DNA from: Microbacterium sp. ProA8
Lineage (GTDB): Bacteria > Actinomycetota > Actinomycetes > Actinomycetales > Microbacteriaceae
Reading direction: 5' to 3'
Assembly (NCBI RefSeq): GCF_039905635.1
Contig: NZ_CP157000.1
Location: 2,666,001 to 2,730,000, forward strand
DNA length: 64,000 nucleotides
Of the stretch, positions 29,679-37,818 are shown piece after piece. Made by a program: the position numbers and the translations under genes. Positions within the stretch are counted from its first letter, which is position 1. Every line of letters begins with the position of its first letter. The notes under the pieces are model-generated. The model was not told the origin of the DNA. It saw nothing but the letters and a program-made list of their open reading frames with translations, and made no database searches.

Positions 29679-31208
29679 ATGGCCGCCATCGATACGACCC
29701 CCGGAACCGGCAGCATCGCCGTCCCCCGCACCACCGCCGCCACCGGCGTCGCGAAGCTCGGCCCGCGCGAGAGCCGCGTCATCTGGCTGCTCCTCGCCGC
29801 CGCGTTCGTCGCGATTCTCAACGAGACCACGATGGGCGTCGCGATCCCGCACCTCATCACCGATCTCGGCATCACCGCCCTGGCCGCGCAGTGGCTGACG
29901 ACCGCGTTCATGCTGACGATGGCCGTCGTCATCCCGATCACCGGCTTCCTGCTGCGCCGCTTCACCACGCGGACGATGTTCGTCGCCGCGATGTCGCTGT
30001 TCTCGACCGGGACGCTCCTCGCGTTCCTCGCGCCCGGGTTCCCGATGCTCCTCGTCGCGCGCGTGGTGCAGGCCTCGGGCACCGCCATCATGATGCCGCT
30101 GCTCATGACGACGCTGATGACCGTCGTGCCCGCAGCCATCCGCGGCCGCATGATGGGCCGCGTCAGCATCGTGATCTCGCTCGCCCCCGCGATCGGCCCG
30201 ACGCTCGCCGGCGCCATCCTGAACAACTTCGAATGGCGCTGGATCTTCGGCATGGTCCTGCCGATCGCCATCGTGGCGCTCGTCGTCGGCGCCCGCTGGA
30301 TCCACAACCTCGGTGAGACCACGCACGCTCCCATCGACGTGCTGTCGGTGATCCTGTCGGCTCTCGGCTTCGGCGGACTGGTCTTCGGGCTCAGCCAGCT
30401 GGGGGCCGGCGGCCATGGCGGTGGAGCGGATGCCGCGGCCGCGAGCGCCGCCTCGACCACCACGCTCGTCGTGTCGCTGACCGTGGGCATCATCGCACTC
30501 GGCCTGTTCGGCTGGCGCCAGGTGCTGCTGCAGCGCAAGGACGACGCGCTGCTCGACCTCCGCGTCTTCCGCAGCGCGAACTTCTCGCTCTCGATCGGGC
30601 AGATGGCCATCATGTCGATGGCGTTCTTCGGTGCCATCACCGTCGTGCCGCTGTACCTGCAGGACGTGATCGGCGTCGACGCGCTCACCGCGGGTCTCGT
30701 GGTGCTGCCCGGCGCGCTGGCGATGGGACTCGCCGGTCCCTTCATCGGTCGCATCTACGACCGCTGGGGCACGAGGGTGCTGCTCGTGCCCGGTGCCGTG
30801 ATCACCAGCGCGATGCTGTGGTTCTACACGACCTTCGGCACCGAGACTCCGGTGTGGCTCGTCGCAGGGGCGCAGACCGTGCTGTCGATCGGCCTGGCGC
30901 TGTCGTTCACCCCGCTGTTCACGGCGTCGCTCGCGTCGCTGCAGCCGAAGTTCTACTCGTACGGCTCGGCGGTCGTCGGCACCGTGCAGCAGGTCGCGGG
31001 CGCCGCCGGCATCGCGGTGATGTTCGGGGTCATGGCCGCAGCCACCGCCGCGGCCACCTCGTCCGGCGCGGAGCAGGCCGCCGCGGGCGCCGCCGGCACG
31101 CATGCGGCGTTCCTGACGGCTGCCGTCCTGTCGCTGCCGATGCTCGTCGGCGCCTTCCTGATCCGCAAGCCCGCCGATCAGCCGATGGGCATGCCCGCGG
31201 CCCACTGA
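29679..31208 (+). CDS. MFS drug efflux transporter, DHA2 (EmrB/QacA) type
   Basis: A 509-residue proton-coupled transporter with 12-14 hydrophobic segments. Start MAAIDTTPGTGSIAVP with GAGGAGA ribosome site; helix 1 LLLAAAFVAILNETTMGVAI carries the family motif with conserved Asn-Glu/Asp; motif A-like LLRRFTTRTMF; motif C-like region LAPAIGPTLAGAI. It is monocistronic, ended by the hairpin at 31237-31277. Likely expels drugs or toxic metabolites. Confidence 0.9.
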   Translation: MAAIDTTPGTGSIAVPRTTAATGVAKLGPRESRVIWLLLAAAFVAILNETTMGVAIPHLITDLGITALAAQWLTTAFMLTMAVVIPITGFLLRRFTTRTMFVAAMSLFSTGTLLAFLAPGFPMLLVARVVQASGTAIMMPLLMTTLMTVVPAAIRGRMMGRVSIVISLAPAIGPTLAGAILNNFEWRWIFGMVLPIAIVALVVGARWIHNLGETTHAPIDVLSVILSALGFGGLVFGLSQLGAGGHGGGADAAAASAASTTTLVVSLTVGIIALGLFGWRQVLLQRKDDALLDLRVFRSANFSLSIGQMAIMSMAFFGAITVVPLYLQDVIGVDALTAGLVVLPGALAMGLAGPFIGRIYDRWGTRVLLVPGAVITSAMLWFYTTFGTETPVWLVAGAQTVLSIGLALSFTPLFTASLASLQPKFYSYGSAVVGTVQQVAGAAGIAVMFGVMAAATAAATSSGAEQAAAGAAGTHAAFLTAAVLSLPMLVGAFLIRKPADQPMGMPAAH

Positions 31209-31236
31209 TCGCTCGGCCGCGCCGGCCCCGGTATCA

Positions 31237-31277
31237 GGCGGATGCCCCACCCCTCGACAAGGGGTGGGGCATCCGCC
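31237..31277 (+). terminator. Terminator with GGATGCC word pair after the MFS gene
   Basis: Perfect 18-bp inverted repeat (31237-31254 with 31260-31277) with loop CGACA, followed by ATTCTGGTTG. Arms contain CGGATGCCCC and GGGGCATCCG. It separates the MFS gene from the next gene on the same strand. Confidence 0.85.
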
Positions 31278-31315
31278 ATTCTGGTTGCGCCCGAACCCGA
31301 CGGGAAGGCACGACA

Positions 31316-31912
31316 ATGATCGTCAGCACTCCGGATCTCGACGGCGCCACCGGCCACGTCGCCGACATGTACGACAGCGACCGGAAGGGCGACGGCTTCG
31401 TCTTCGCGTACACCCGGGCGATGGCCGTGAATCCCGAGGCGCACCAGGCCTTCGAGACGCTGGTCCGCGCGATCGTGCCGTCCATCGGCCTGCGCACCTA
31501 CGAACTCGCCACGCTGGGCGCCGCGCGCGCGATGGGCTCCGAGCACTGTCTCCTCGCGCACGGCCGCCGGAGCCTGCGCGCGGGTCTCTTCGACGAAGAC
31601 CAGCTGGCGAGCGTCGCGCGCGACGGCGTCGGGGCCGACCTCGACGAGCGCGACCGTGCCGTGGTCGCCTACGCCGAGAAGCTCTCGACGGATGCCGCGG
31701 CCATGACGGACGCCGACTCGGGCCGGCTGCGCGAGGTCGGGTTCACCGACCGCGAGATCGTCGACATCACTCTGGCCGCCGCCGCGCGCAATTTCTTCAG
31801 TCGCGCGCTGCTCGCTCTCGCCGTTCCGGTCGACGACGTCCCCGGGTTGACGCCGGCGCTCGTCGCCGCGCTGCGCGCACCGGGCGACGCCGCGCGCGTC
31901 AGTGCCGGTTGA
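31316..31912 (+). CDS. AhpD/carboxymuconolactone decarboxylase-like protein
   Basis: A 198-residue alpha-helical protein resembling AhpD-like peroxidase-related proteins. The signature region reads RAMGSEHCLLAHGRRSLRAG: the second cysteine of the AhpD CxxC pair and the following His are present, but the first cysteine position is Glu. A single-cysteine form suggests a role other than the classic disulfide-relay. GGGAAGG precedes the ATG. The stop codon lies within a 17-bp tandem repeat that continues to the next gene. Confidence 0.75.
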   Translation: MIVSTPDLDGATGHVADMYDSDRKGDGFVFAYTRAMAVNPEAHQAFETLVRAIVPSIGLRTYELATLGAARAMGSEHCLLAHGRRSLRAGLFDEDQLASVARDGVGADLDERDRAVVAYAEKLSTDAAAMTDADSGRLREVGFTDREIVDITLAAAARNFFSRALLALAVPVDDVPGLTPALVAALRAPGDAARVSAG

Positions 31913-31983
31913 TCTTCAGCGCTGGTCGATCGTCAGTGCTGGTTGATCGTCAGCGCTGGTCGAGCCTCAGTGGTGGATGAGCG
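31899..31983. repeat. Five tandem 17-bp repeats bridging two stop codons
   Basis: Units at 31899, 31916, 31933, 31950 and 31967 follow TCAG[CT]GCTGGT[CT]GATCG with drift in the first and last units. The TGA of the upstream plus-strand gene is in unit 1, and the minus-strand gene's stop (TCA on plus) opens unit 5. Because 17 is not a multiple of three, the TCA of successive units gives minus-strand stops in all frames. Confidence 0.8.
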
Positions 31984-32476
31984 CCTTCAACAGGATGAGC
32001 ACCCCGCCGAAGGCGGCCGTGATCACGGCGCTGAGGATGCGGGGAATCCAGTGGGTGCTCCAGCGGGCCACGGCGATCCAGCCCAGCGCGCCGAGCAGCA
32101 CGGTGTTGGCGATGAGCGCGACCCAGAGGGCGAGGCTGTCGTCGATCACGCGCGTCGCGCCGAGGAGCAGGATGATCAGGGGCGGCACGGCGGCGAGGAG
32201 CATGCCGCCCGACAGATGGGCGGAGGCCCGAAGGCTTGCCCGCAACCCGGCCTTCCCGTCCGTCGCGGCGAGGCGACCGAGCGTCCCGGCGAACACATGG
32301 GCCGCGAAGAACACGACGACCGTCACTCCGACGGTGATGAACGCATCGACGGCGGTGCCCGTCGAGGACCCGCTGACCACGATCATCCCCGAGACGAGGA
32401 TCAGTCCGTAGATCGCCTCCTCGGACATGAGGATGCGACCCACGCGGGGCGTGATGTGGAGCTGTTCGTCGGTCAT
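31967..32476 (-). CDS. Small integral membrane protein, unknown family
   Basis: A 169-residue protein with about five hydrophobic segments (for example IYGLILVSGMIVVSG, AFITVGVTVVVFFAAHVFAG, MLLAAVPPLIILLLGA, LWVALIANTVLLGALGWIAV, ILSAVITAAFGGVLILLKAL). A basic and histidine-containing C-terminus (ALIHH) ends inside the tandem repeat. Histidine in a helix (FAAHVF) and in SAHLSG might bind metal, but that is only suggestive. The gene for a cysteine-tailed peptide is 33 bases upstream on the same strand. Confidence 0.7.
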   Translation of the reverse strand: MTDEQLHITPRVGRILMSEEAIYGLILVSGMIVVSGSSTGTAVDAFITVGVTVVVFFAAHVFAGTLGRLAATDGKAGLRASLRASAHLSGGMLLAAVPPLIILLLGATRVIDDSLALWVALIANTVLLGALGWIAVARWSTHWIPRILSAVITAAFGGVLILLKALIHH

Positions 32477-32509
32477 CGACGGCGCGTGGCGAGGTTGGGG
32501 AGCGTCAGG

Positions 32510-32632
32510 TCAGTCGATGCTGCAGCTGCCGCCGCCGCAGCACGAGCCGGCGGAGTCGACGACCGTGAGAAGGTTCTTGTCGTCCGGAACCGGCGCGAGC
32601 GTGATCGGGGCCGGCTGCTGCGAAGTCGTCAT
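32510..32632 (-). CDS. 40-residue peptide with cysteine-rich C-terminus
   Basis: A very short gene. The product begins MTTSQQPAPITLAPVPDDK, has a short LLTVVDSAG segment, and ends SAGSCCGGGSCSID: three cysteines in CCGGGSC, well suited to bind a metal ion or Fe-S precursor. An in-frame ATG three codons earlier (32641) is an alternative start. It sits between a Fpg/Nei glycosylase gene and a membrane-protein gene, all on the minus strand, with 33 bases to the latter. No signal peptide. Function unknown; metallochaperone or modified peptide are possibilities only. Confidence 0.6.
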   Translation of the reverse strand: MTTSQQPAPITLAPVPDDKNLLTVVDSAGSCCGGGSCSID

Positions 32633-32682
32633 GCCGTCCATGCTACCTACGCGGGCGCCCGCCGGGGCCCACTGCGACCCGG

Positions 32683-33522
32683 TCACAGCGGCACTCCCCC
32701 GTTCTGACAGGTGGGGCAGTACTGCGCCGATGCGCCGGAGAACGTCAGATCGAGGATCGTATCGCCGCAGACGGGGCATGCTTCGCCTCTGCGCCCGTGC
32801 ACGCGCATCGCGGCGACCTTCTGCGCCTTCAGCTGATCGATGGGCACGCCGCTCCGAGCCGCGATGGCCCCTCTGACCGTGGTGATCGTCGCCTCGAAAA
32901 GGCGGTCGGTCGCCTCCGCATCGAGTGCCGCAGCGTGGGTGACAGGCGACTGGCGTGCGAGGTGGAGGATCTCGTCGGAGTACGCATTGCCGATGCCTGC
33001 GAGCGTCTCCTGCTCCTGGAGGATCGCCTTGATCTGCTTCCGGCGCCCGCCGAGCGCGGCATCGAACTGGGCGCGTGTGAAGTCCGGATCCGCCGGATCA
33101 GGGCCGAGCTTCGCGATGGCGGGGACTTCGTCGGCCCGGTCGACCACGAACAGGCCGAGCGACACCCAGGATCCGGCATCCGTCACCTCAAGAGCGATGT
33201 CGCGCGACAGATCGAGCGTGGCGAGGGCCGGCGGCGCATCGGAAGGCACCTCCGACTCCGCCTCCGTCGAGTCCGCGCCGACCCAGCGCATCCACCCGTG
33301 CCGGCCGAGCGACACCACGAGACTCTTCTCGTCGAGGATGAGCTCGACATGCTTGCCGTGACGCGCCGCACCCGTGATCGTGCGTCCGGCGATGCCGGTC
33401 GGCGGCGCACTGCGGGTCTTGACCGTGCGGAACTCCAGCACATCGACGGCGCGGATCTCACGACCGGATGCCTCGTCGGCGAGGAACCGCGCGAGAGCCT
33501 CGACCTCTGGCGACTCAGGCAT
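32683..33522 (-). CDS. Fpg/Nei-family DNA glycosylase/AP lyase
   Basis: A 279-residue base-excision-repair enzyme. After Met removal the N-terminal Pro of MPESPEVEALARFL is the catalytic nucleophile, with Glu3 next to it. Helix-two-turn-helix region QEQETLAGIGNAYSDEILH. The C-terminal zinc finger has CPVCGDTI...YCPTCQ. In actinobacteria such proteins range from true Fpg/MutM to Nei2; the sequence alone does not separate them. Confidence 0.88.
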   Translation of the reverse strand: MPESPEVEALARFLADEASGREIRAVDVLEFRTVKTRSAPPTGIAGRTITGAARHGKHVELILDEKSLVVSLGRHGWMRWVGADSTEAESEVPSDAPPALATLDLSRDIALEVTDAGSWVSLGLFVVDRADEVPAIAKLGPDPADPDFTRAQFDAALGGRRKQIKAILQEQETLAGIGNAYSDEILHLARQSPVTHAAALDAEATDRLFEATITTVRGAIAARSGVPIDQLKAQKVAAMRVHGRRGEACPVCGDTILDLTFSGASAQYCPTCQNGGVPL

Positions 33523-33562
33523 GGCCCCATCCTGCCATCGCCCGCCGACACGGGCGATGAGC

Positions 33563-33850
33563 TCACGCGCGGGCGGGTGGGCGGTGCGGGATCGGGTCGG
33601 GCTTGAGAGCGCCGAGGCTGCGGCACTGCTCCAGCATCTGCACGGCCGCGAGGAAGAGCATCTCCAGCGATGCGAACCGCGCCGTGCCGCTGCCGACCGA
33701 GACCCAGACGGCCTCGTACATGCCGTCGTCATCGAGCTCGACGTAGGCGACGAGGCTGGAGGGATCGCCCCGGTCGATCGCGTGATCGCGCAAGCGCCAC
33801 GCGCGATCGGCCAGCGGGGTCAGCACCAGCTGATGTATGTCGTCGCGCAT
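33563..33850 (-). CDS. Hypothetical protein (95 residues)
   Basis: I take the ATG at 33850, which has GGAGG six bases upstream; an earlier ATG (33874) lacks one. The product has a hydrophilic N-terminal half (RDDIHQLVLTPLADRAWRL), a segment YEAVWVSVGSGTARFASLE, and a helix LEMLFLAAVQMLEQC, ending Pro-rich. No transmembrane segment and no family I recognise. It is 16 bases after another small gene on the same strand, so they may be cotranscribed. Confidence 0.6.
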   Translation of the reverse strand: MRDDIHQLVLTPLADRAWRLRDHAIDRGDPSSLVAYVELDDDGMYEAVWVSVGSGTARFASLEMLFLAAVQMLEQCRSLGALKPDPIPHRPPARA

Positions 33851-33866
33851 GTTCGCCTCCGCGCTC

Positions 33867-34055
33867 TCACTCATGCCGGTCGGCCGGCATGGGACCCCAC
33901 CAGGGGTGCTCGTCGGAGAGGCGCCGCCGCGGGCGTTCCGGGGCGTCGCTGCGCGCCGATCGCTCCCCGGACCTCGTTCCGCGTGGCGATTCTGGCGCCG
34001 ATGTGCTCGGCGCCGGCTTGTGCGCGACGTCCTCGTCGGCGATGGATTCGGTCAT
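33867..34055 (-). CDS. Small disordered hypothetical protein (62 residues)
   Basis: ATG 34055 has a strong AGGAGG ribosome site eight bases upstream, the main evidence that it is real. The 62-residue product is rich in Ser, Pro, Arg and charged residues and ends DEHPWWGPMPADRHE, with no hydrophobic core. The two Trp near the C-terminus may be a short interaction motif. Function unknown. It lies between two other small minus-strand genes. Confidence 0.5.
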   Translation of the reverse strand: MTESIADEDVAHKPAPSTSAPESPRGTRSGERSARSDAPERPRRRLSDEHPWWGPMPADRHE

Positions 34056-34175
34056 CGTCAACCTCCTGCGCTCCGAGGATGCGGCCCCGCCGGCACGAGG
34101 ACAAAAGGGTTGACAGCGGACGCCTCGACCGGTCTGCGAGACCGAACCCGGGCGCGACGCAGGTCGAGGCCGCGA

Positions 34176-34544
34176 TCACGCCGCCGGCTGGGCCACCTCG
34201 GCCGGTGCCTTCTCCGGCCGCGGCGGAGCGTCGCCCGACGCCGCGAGCAGATGCATGTCTGCGAGGTCGAGGATGAGTCCGCCGTTGGAACTGGCCGCCG
34301 CCGCCAGGCTCGCGAGCAGAGCGTGATCGATCGCCGGTTCTTCGATGCTCTCGAAGACGAACCGCAGTGGAATGGACGGCTCGAGCCACACCGAGGAACG
34401 GCCGCTGCCGTCAGGATGACGCCAGGTCATCATGAAGCTCTCGTTGCGGCGCAGCTTCGTGGCGACGACGAGTTTGACATGTGCGAGGAGATGTTCCGGC
34501 ATGTGCACCGGATCGCCCTCGGCACCGTAGATGAGTTCAGCCAT
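34176..34544 (-). CDS. DUF7882-like protein
   Basis: A 122-residue protein starting MAELIYGAEGDPVHMPEH, followed by HLLAHVKLVVATKLRRNESF, MMTWRHPDGSGRSSVWL and PSIPLRFVFES. This matches a small protein family of Microbacteriaceae that I know as DUF7882; function is unknown. GGAAGGA precedes the start. It is divergent from a MarR regulator gene, with an exact palindrome between them, so regulation by that MarR protein is likely. Confidence 0.72.
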   Translation of the reverse strand: MAELIYGAEGDPVHMPEHLLAHVKLVVATKLRRNESFMMTWRHPDGSGRSSVWLEPSIPLRFVFESIEEPAIDHALLASLAAAASSNGGLILDLADMHLLAASGDAPPRPEKAPAEVAQPAA

Positions 34545-34586
34545 GGGTGCTGTTCCTTCCGAAGGCCAGAGCTCCATGATACTTCG

Positions 34587-34605
34587 TCATCGAACTATTC
34601 GATGA
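34587..34605. promoter_or_regulatory. Palindromic operator between DUF7882 and marR genes
   Basis: TCATCGAA-CTA-TTCGATGA, two perfect 8-bp arms around three bases, in an A+T-rich 163-base divergent intergenic region. Size, symmetry and position fit a MarR-dimer operator controlling one or both genes. Confidence 0.65.
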
Positions 34606-34707
34606 TGAGAGTTTTACCATCTGGTGTTTCATTCACTTGAATTTCATGGTCCAATAGGACCCCGGCGTCCTCACCGCGGCGCCGGAGGCAGAGAAGGGCG
34701 AGTCGTG

Positions 34708-35181
34708 ATGGTCCAGACCGGGGCTTCCGAACCAGCAGAGGGCAGACGACCTGACGTCGCCGGCATCCTCGAGCATCTCCGCCTCGCCGAGGCGAAACTC
34801 ACGCGCCAGCGCGAACAGCAGAGCGGGATGACCGAGACCGACCGGGCCGCGATGCGGTACCTGCTCGAGCGCGATGACTCAGAAGAGGTCACGCCGGGGA
34901 GGATCGCACGCGCGCTGCACCTCTCCCCCGCCTCGGGCACGGCGCTCATCGATCGCCTGGTGGCACGCGGACTCGTGGTCGTGCACGGGCACCCCAATGA
35001 CCGCCGCAAGAAGCTCGTGCGGCCCCTCGACGGCGACCTCGACCTCGACCACCTCGACCCGCTCACGGTGCGGCTGCGCTCGATCGCCGCGAAGCTCACA
35101 TCCGGCGACGCGCGGATCGTGGCGACGTTCCTCGAGGACGTGCTCGCGAGCGTCACGCACGCGACGGCACCGTCGCACTGA
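34708..35181 (+). CDS. MarR-family transcriptional regulator
   Basis: A 157-residue regulator. N-terminal dimerisation helix DVAGILEHLRLAEAKLTRQ, then MTETDRAAMRYLLER, the recognition helix region GRIARALHLSPASGTALIDR and the wing LVVVHGHPNDRRKKLV, typical MarR. Start ATG 34708 with GAAGGG upstream; GTG 34705 directly before it is also possible. It is divergent from the DUF7882 gene across a palindrome. No cysteine or other ligand sensor stands out. Confidence 0.88.
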   Translation: MVQTGASEPAEGRRPDVAGILEHLRLAEAKLTRQREQQSGMTETDRAAMRYLLERDDSEEVTPGRIARALHLSPASGTALIDRLVARGLVVVHGHPNDRRKKLVRPLDGDLDLDHLDPLTVRLRSIAAKLTSGDARIVATFLEDVLASVTHATAPSH

Positions 35182-35254
35182 CCGCCGGGTCGTCGATGCC
35201 TGTCGCAGGACGGACGGCACCGGACGCTCGAGACGGCGTCGTAGGCTGAGGCAG

Positions 35255-36040
35255 ATGCGCGAGATCGGCAGAGGAGTGGCCCACCTGGGGCGCGGCTTCG
35301 CCTACTGGCGGCGCCGCCCCGGTCTGATGATGCTCGGGCTGCTGCCCGCGGCGATCGTCGGGGCTCTGTTCCTGGCCGGGCTGATCGCCCTGAGCGCCTC
35401 GCTGCCCGGACTCACGGACGCCATGACGCCCTTCGCCGACGGTTGGCCGAGCCTCTGGGCGACGGTCTTCCGCATCGCCGTCGGCACGGCCCTGCTGGGC
35501 GCCGCGCTCGTGCTGGTGGTCGTGACCTTCACCGCCGTGACGCTGCTCGTCGGCGACCCCTTCTATGAGCGCATCTGGAGAGCCGTGGAGACGGATGCCG
35601 GTGCCGCGCCTCCCGATGCGCGCTATGGTTTCTGGCGCTCGGTCTTCGACGGACTGTCACTCATCGGCCGCGGACTGGGGGTGGCGCTGCTCGCCGCGCT
35701 CATCGGGCTGGTGCCGGTCGTGGGCGGCGCGCTCAGCGCGGTGTTCGGCGTGGCGCTCACCGGATGGCTGGTGGCAGACGAGCTCACGTCGCGGGCCTTC
35801 ACGGCGCGGGGGATGGCCCGGTCCGAGCGTCACCGGCTGATGCGCCGCCACCGCGGTCGCGTGCTGGGCTTCGGCGTGGCCACGCAGCTCACCTTCCTGG
35901 TGCCGCTGGGCGCGGTCGTCACGATGCCGGCGGCGGTGGCGGGTGCGGCGCTGCTGGCGCGGTCGATGCTCGACACGGGTACCGGGCAGGCGGAGCCACC
36001 CCGCGGGAACGATCCGAGGCTCGGCATCCCTCGGACGTGA
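35255..36040 (+). CDS. EI24-domain membrane protein
   Basis: A 261-residue membrane protein of the EI24/CysZ-like family. Start MREIGRGVAHLGRGFAYW RR with four to five hydrophobic segments (for example LMMLGLLPAAIVGALFLAGL; LLGAALVLVVVTFTAVTLLV) and the family block LLVGDPFYERIWRAVE. CysZ members are sulfate channels in enterobacteria, but actinobacterial EI24 proteins are uncharacterised. Monocistronic. Confidence 0.82.
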   Translation: MREIGRGVAHLGRGFAYWRRRPGLMMLGLLPAAIVGALFLAGLIALSASLPGLTDAMTPFADGWPSLWATVFRIAVGTALLGAALVLVVVTFTAVTLLVGDPFYERIWRAVETDAGAAPPDARYGFWRSVFDGLSLIGRGLGVALLAALIGLVPVVGGALSAVFGVALTGWLVADELTSRAFTARGMARSERHRLMRRHRGRVLGFGVATQLTFLVPLGAVVTMPAAVAGAALLARSMLDTGTGQAEPPRGNDPRLGIPRT

Positions 36041-36132
36041 TCGCGGATCGACCGCCACCGCGGCGCCGCGCCCACAGTCAGCACCCATGTGCGCGGTGCT
36101 AGCTTGGCTCCGCACGACGAGCGGAGGACCAC

Positions 36133-36915
36133 GTGGGCGACGACCCTGATCTCGGGCTCGTGCTCGGCGGCGGCGGCGCGTTCGGCGCCGCGCACGTGGG
36201 TGTCCTGCAGGTCCTCGCGGAGCGCGGCATCCGACCGGGCATCGTCACGGGAACCAGCTCGGGCGCCCTCGTCGGCGCCGCCTACGCCGCGGGCGTCGAG
36301 CAGGAGGCTCTCGACCGGGCTGCGCGCGAATTCCGCTGGGGCGCCATCGCACGCTGGTCGCTGGCTCCGCGATGGGGCCTGCTCGACACGACGGCCATCG
36401 TCGACGCGGTGTCGCGCACGTTGGGCGACGATCCGCTCATCGAGGAGCTGCCGCGACGATTCGCGGCTTTCGCCACCGATCTGCGGACGCGACGAGGCGT
36501 GATCATCGACACCGGTCCGCTCAGCTTCGCCCTGCGGGCGACCGTCGCCGTCCCCGGCCTGCTTCCGCCCGTGAGGCGAGGTCGCGAACTGCTGGCCGAC
36601 GGCGGGATGATCGACAACGTGCCGGTCGCGGCCGCCCGGGAACTCGGCGCGTCCCGCGTCATCGTGGTGCGCCTGCACGCGAAATGGGAGAACGTGCGCA
36701 TGATGCGCACCGTCACCCGCACGGCGGACCTCGTACAGGATCCGTCGGTCGTGCTCGTGCAGCCGGAGATGGAGGGGATGGCGCAGTGGACGATGTCCGA
36801 CGTGCCGCGCCTCATCGGCGAGGGGCGCCGCGCCGCGATCTCGGCGCTGGACGACGCGGACTGGGAAGGGCGGAGCGTCGCGGCGTCGGATGACGGGCAG
36901 CCGGAGGCCCGCTGA
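36133..36915 (+). CDS. Patatin-like phospholipase (RssA type)
   Basis: A 260-residue protein. Start GTG 36133 after GGAGGACC. Oxyanion-hole glycines LGGGGAFGAAH, nucleophile elbow GTSSG (Ser about residue 42), and the catalytic Asp in DGGMIDNVPV complete the patatin Ser-Asp dyad. In the usual GGGxRG motif the Arg is replaced (GGGAFG). Cytosolic, probably lipid acyl hydrolase; natural substrate unknown. Confidence 0.88.
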   Translation: MGDDPDLGLVLGGGGAFGAAHVGVLQVLAERGIRPGIVTGTSSGALVGAAYAAGVEQEALDRAAREFRWGAIARWSLAPRWGLLDTTAIVDAVSRTLGDDPLIEELPRRFAAFATDLRTRRGVIIDTGPLSFALRATVAVPGLLPPVRRGRELLADGGMIDNVPVAAARELGASRVIVVRLHAKWENVRMMRTVTRTADLVQDPSVVLVQPEMEGMAQWTMSDVPRLIGEGRRAAISALDDADWEGRSVAASDDGQPEAR

Positions 36916-36942
36916 TCCCGGGCGGATGGGCGTCGGAGCGGC

Positions 36943-37743
36943 TCACATGCGCGCGTAGCGGGCACGCGCGAAGCAGAACAGTCCGTAGATGATGAGACCC
37001 GCCGCGACCACCCAGAGGATCACCGGCCCGAACGGCAGCTCGGCGAGCGCGTGGAGGGCGCCGTCCAGTCCGCCGGCCTTCTCAGGGTCGTTGGTGAAGG
37101 CCGCGACGATGAAGAGCACGCCGGTGACGGCGACGGCGACGCCCTTCGCGACGTAGCCGACCACCCCGAACGTCACGATGCCCTTGCGGACGGTGCCGGC
37201 CGGCAGATCCAGGTGCTTCTCGAACGCCCGGGTGAACCCGCGGACGACGAAGGCGATCCCGATGGCGAGCACGACGAGCCCGATCAGCACCAGCAGGATC
37301 ATGCCGCCCGTGCTGGCCATCAGCTGCGCGCTGAGGCCCTGCGACGACTGGGACGAGTCGGACTGGCCTCCCACGGCGTACACCAGCGCGGTGAGGGCGA
37401 TCGCGACGTAGACGATCGCGGTGCCGGCGAACTTGACCCGATGACCCCACTTCTTCTTGGCGTCCGCATCCCGAGCGAGAAAGGCCTCGGCGATCTGCCA
37501 CGCGGCGAGCGCCACGAGCCCGATCACGATCGCCCAGAGCAGCGCCACGCCGGCGGGGGAATCCCGGATCATCTCCATCGCACCGCCCTGGTCGGCCTGG
37601 CCCCCACCGCCCGTCGCGACGGAGATCGCGATGATGCCGATCACGATGTGCAGCACACCCAGCACGACGTAGCCGATGCGGGCGATCGTACGGAAGGCGG
37701 GCGATTCCGTCGCGGTGCGTGCCGCGTTCTTGGCAGTGGTCAT
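36943..37743 (-). CDS. DUF1206 membrane protein
   Basis: A 266-residue protein with three consecutive DUF1206 repeats, each two membrane helices: RIGYVVLGVLHIVIGIIAIS, FAGTAIVYVAIALTALVYAV and FGVVGYVAKGVAVAVTGVLF begin them. Start ATG 37743 gives MTTAKNAARTATESP. Widespread in actinobacteria, function not established. Confidence 0.88.
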   Translation of the reverse strand: MTTAKNAARTATESPAFRTIARIGYVVLGVLHIVIGIIAISVATGGGGQADQGGAMEMIRDSPAGVALLWAIVIGLVALAAWQIAEAFLARDADAKKKWGHRVKFAGTAIVYVAIALTALVYAVGGQSDSSQSSQGLSAQLMASTGGMILLVLIGLVVLAIGIAFVVRGFTRAFEKHLDLPAGTVRKGIVTFGVVGYVAKGVAVAVTGVLFIVAAFTNDPEKAGGLDGALHALAELPFGPVILWVVAAGLIIYGLFCFARARYARM

Positions 37744-37818
37744 GGCGGAAGCGTATCGAGGTGCCGGCGCCGAAATTGGGGCTTGCAATCGGGCGCGATC
37801 CAGGCATCAGGCGGCCGA

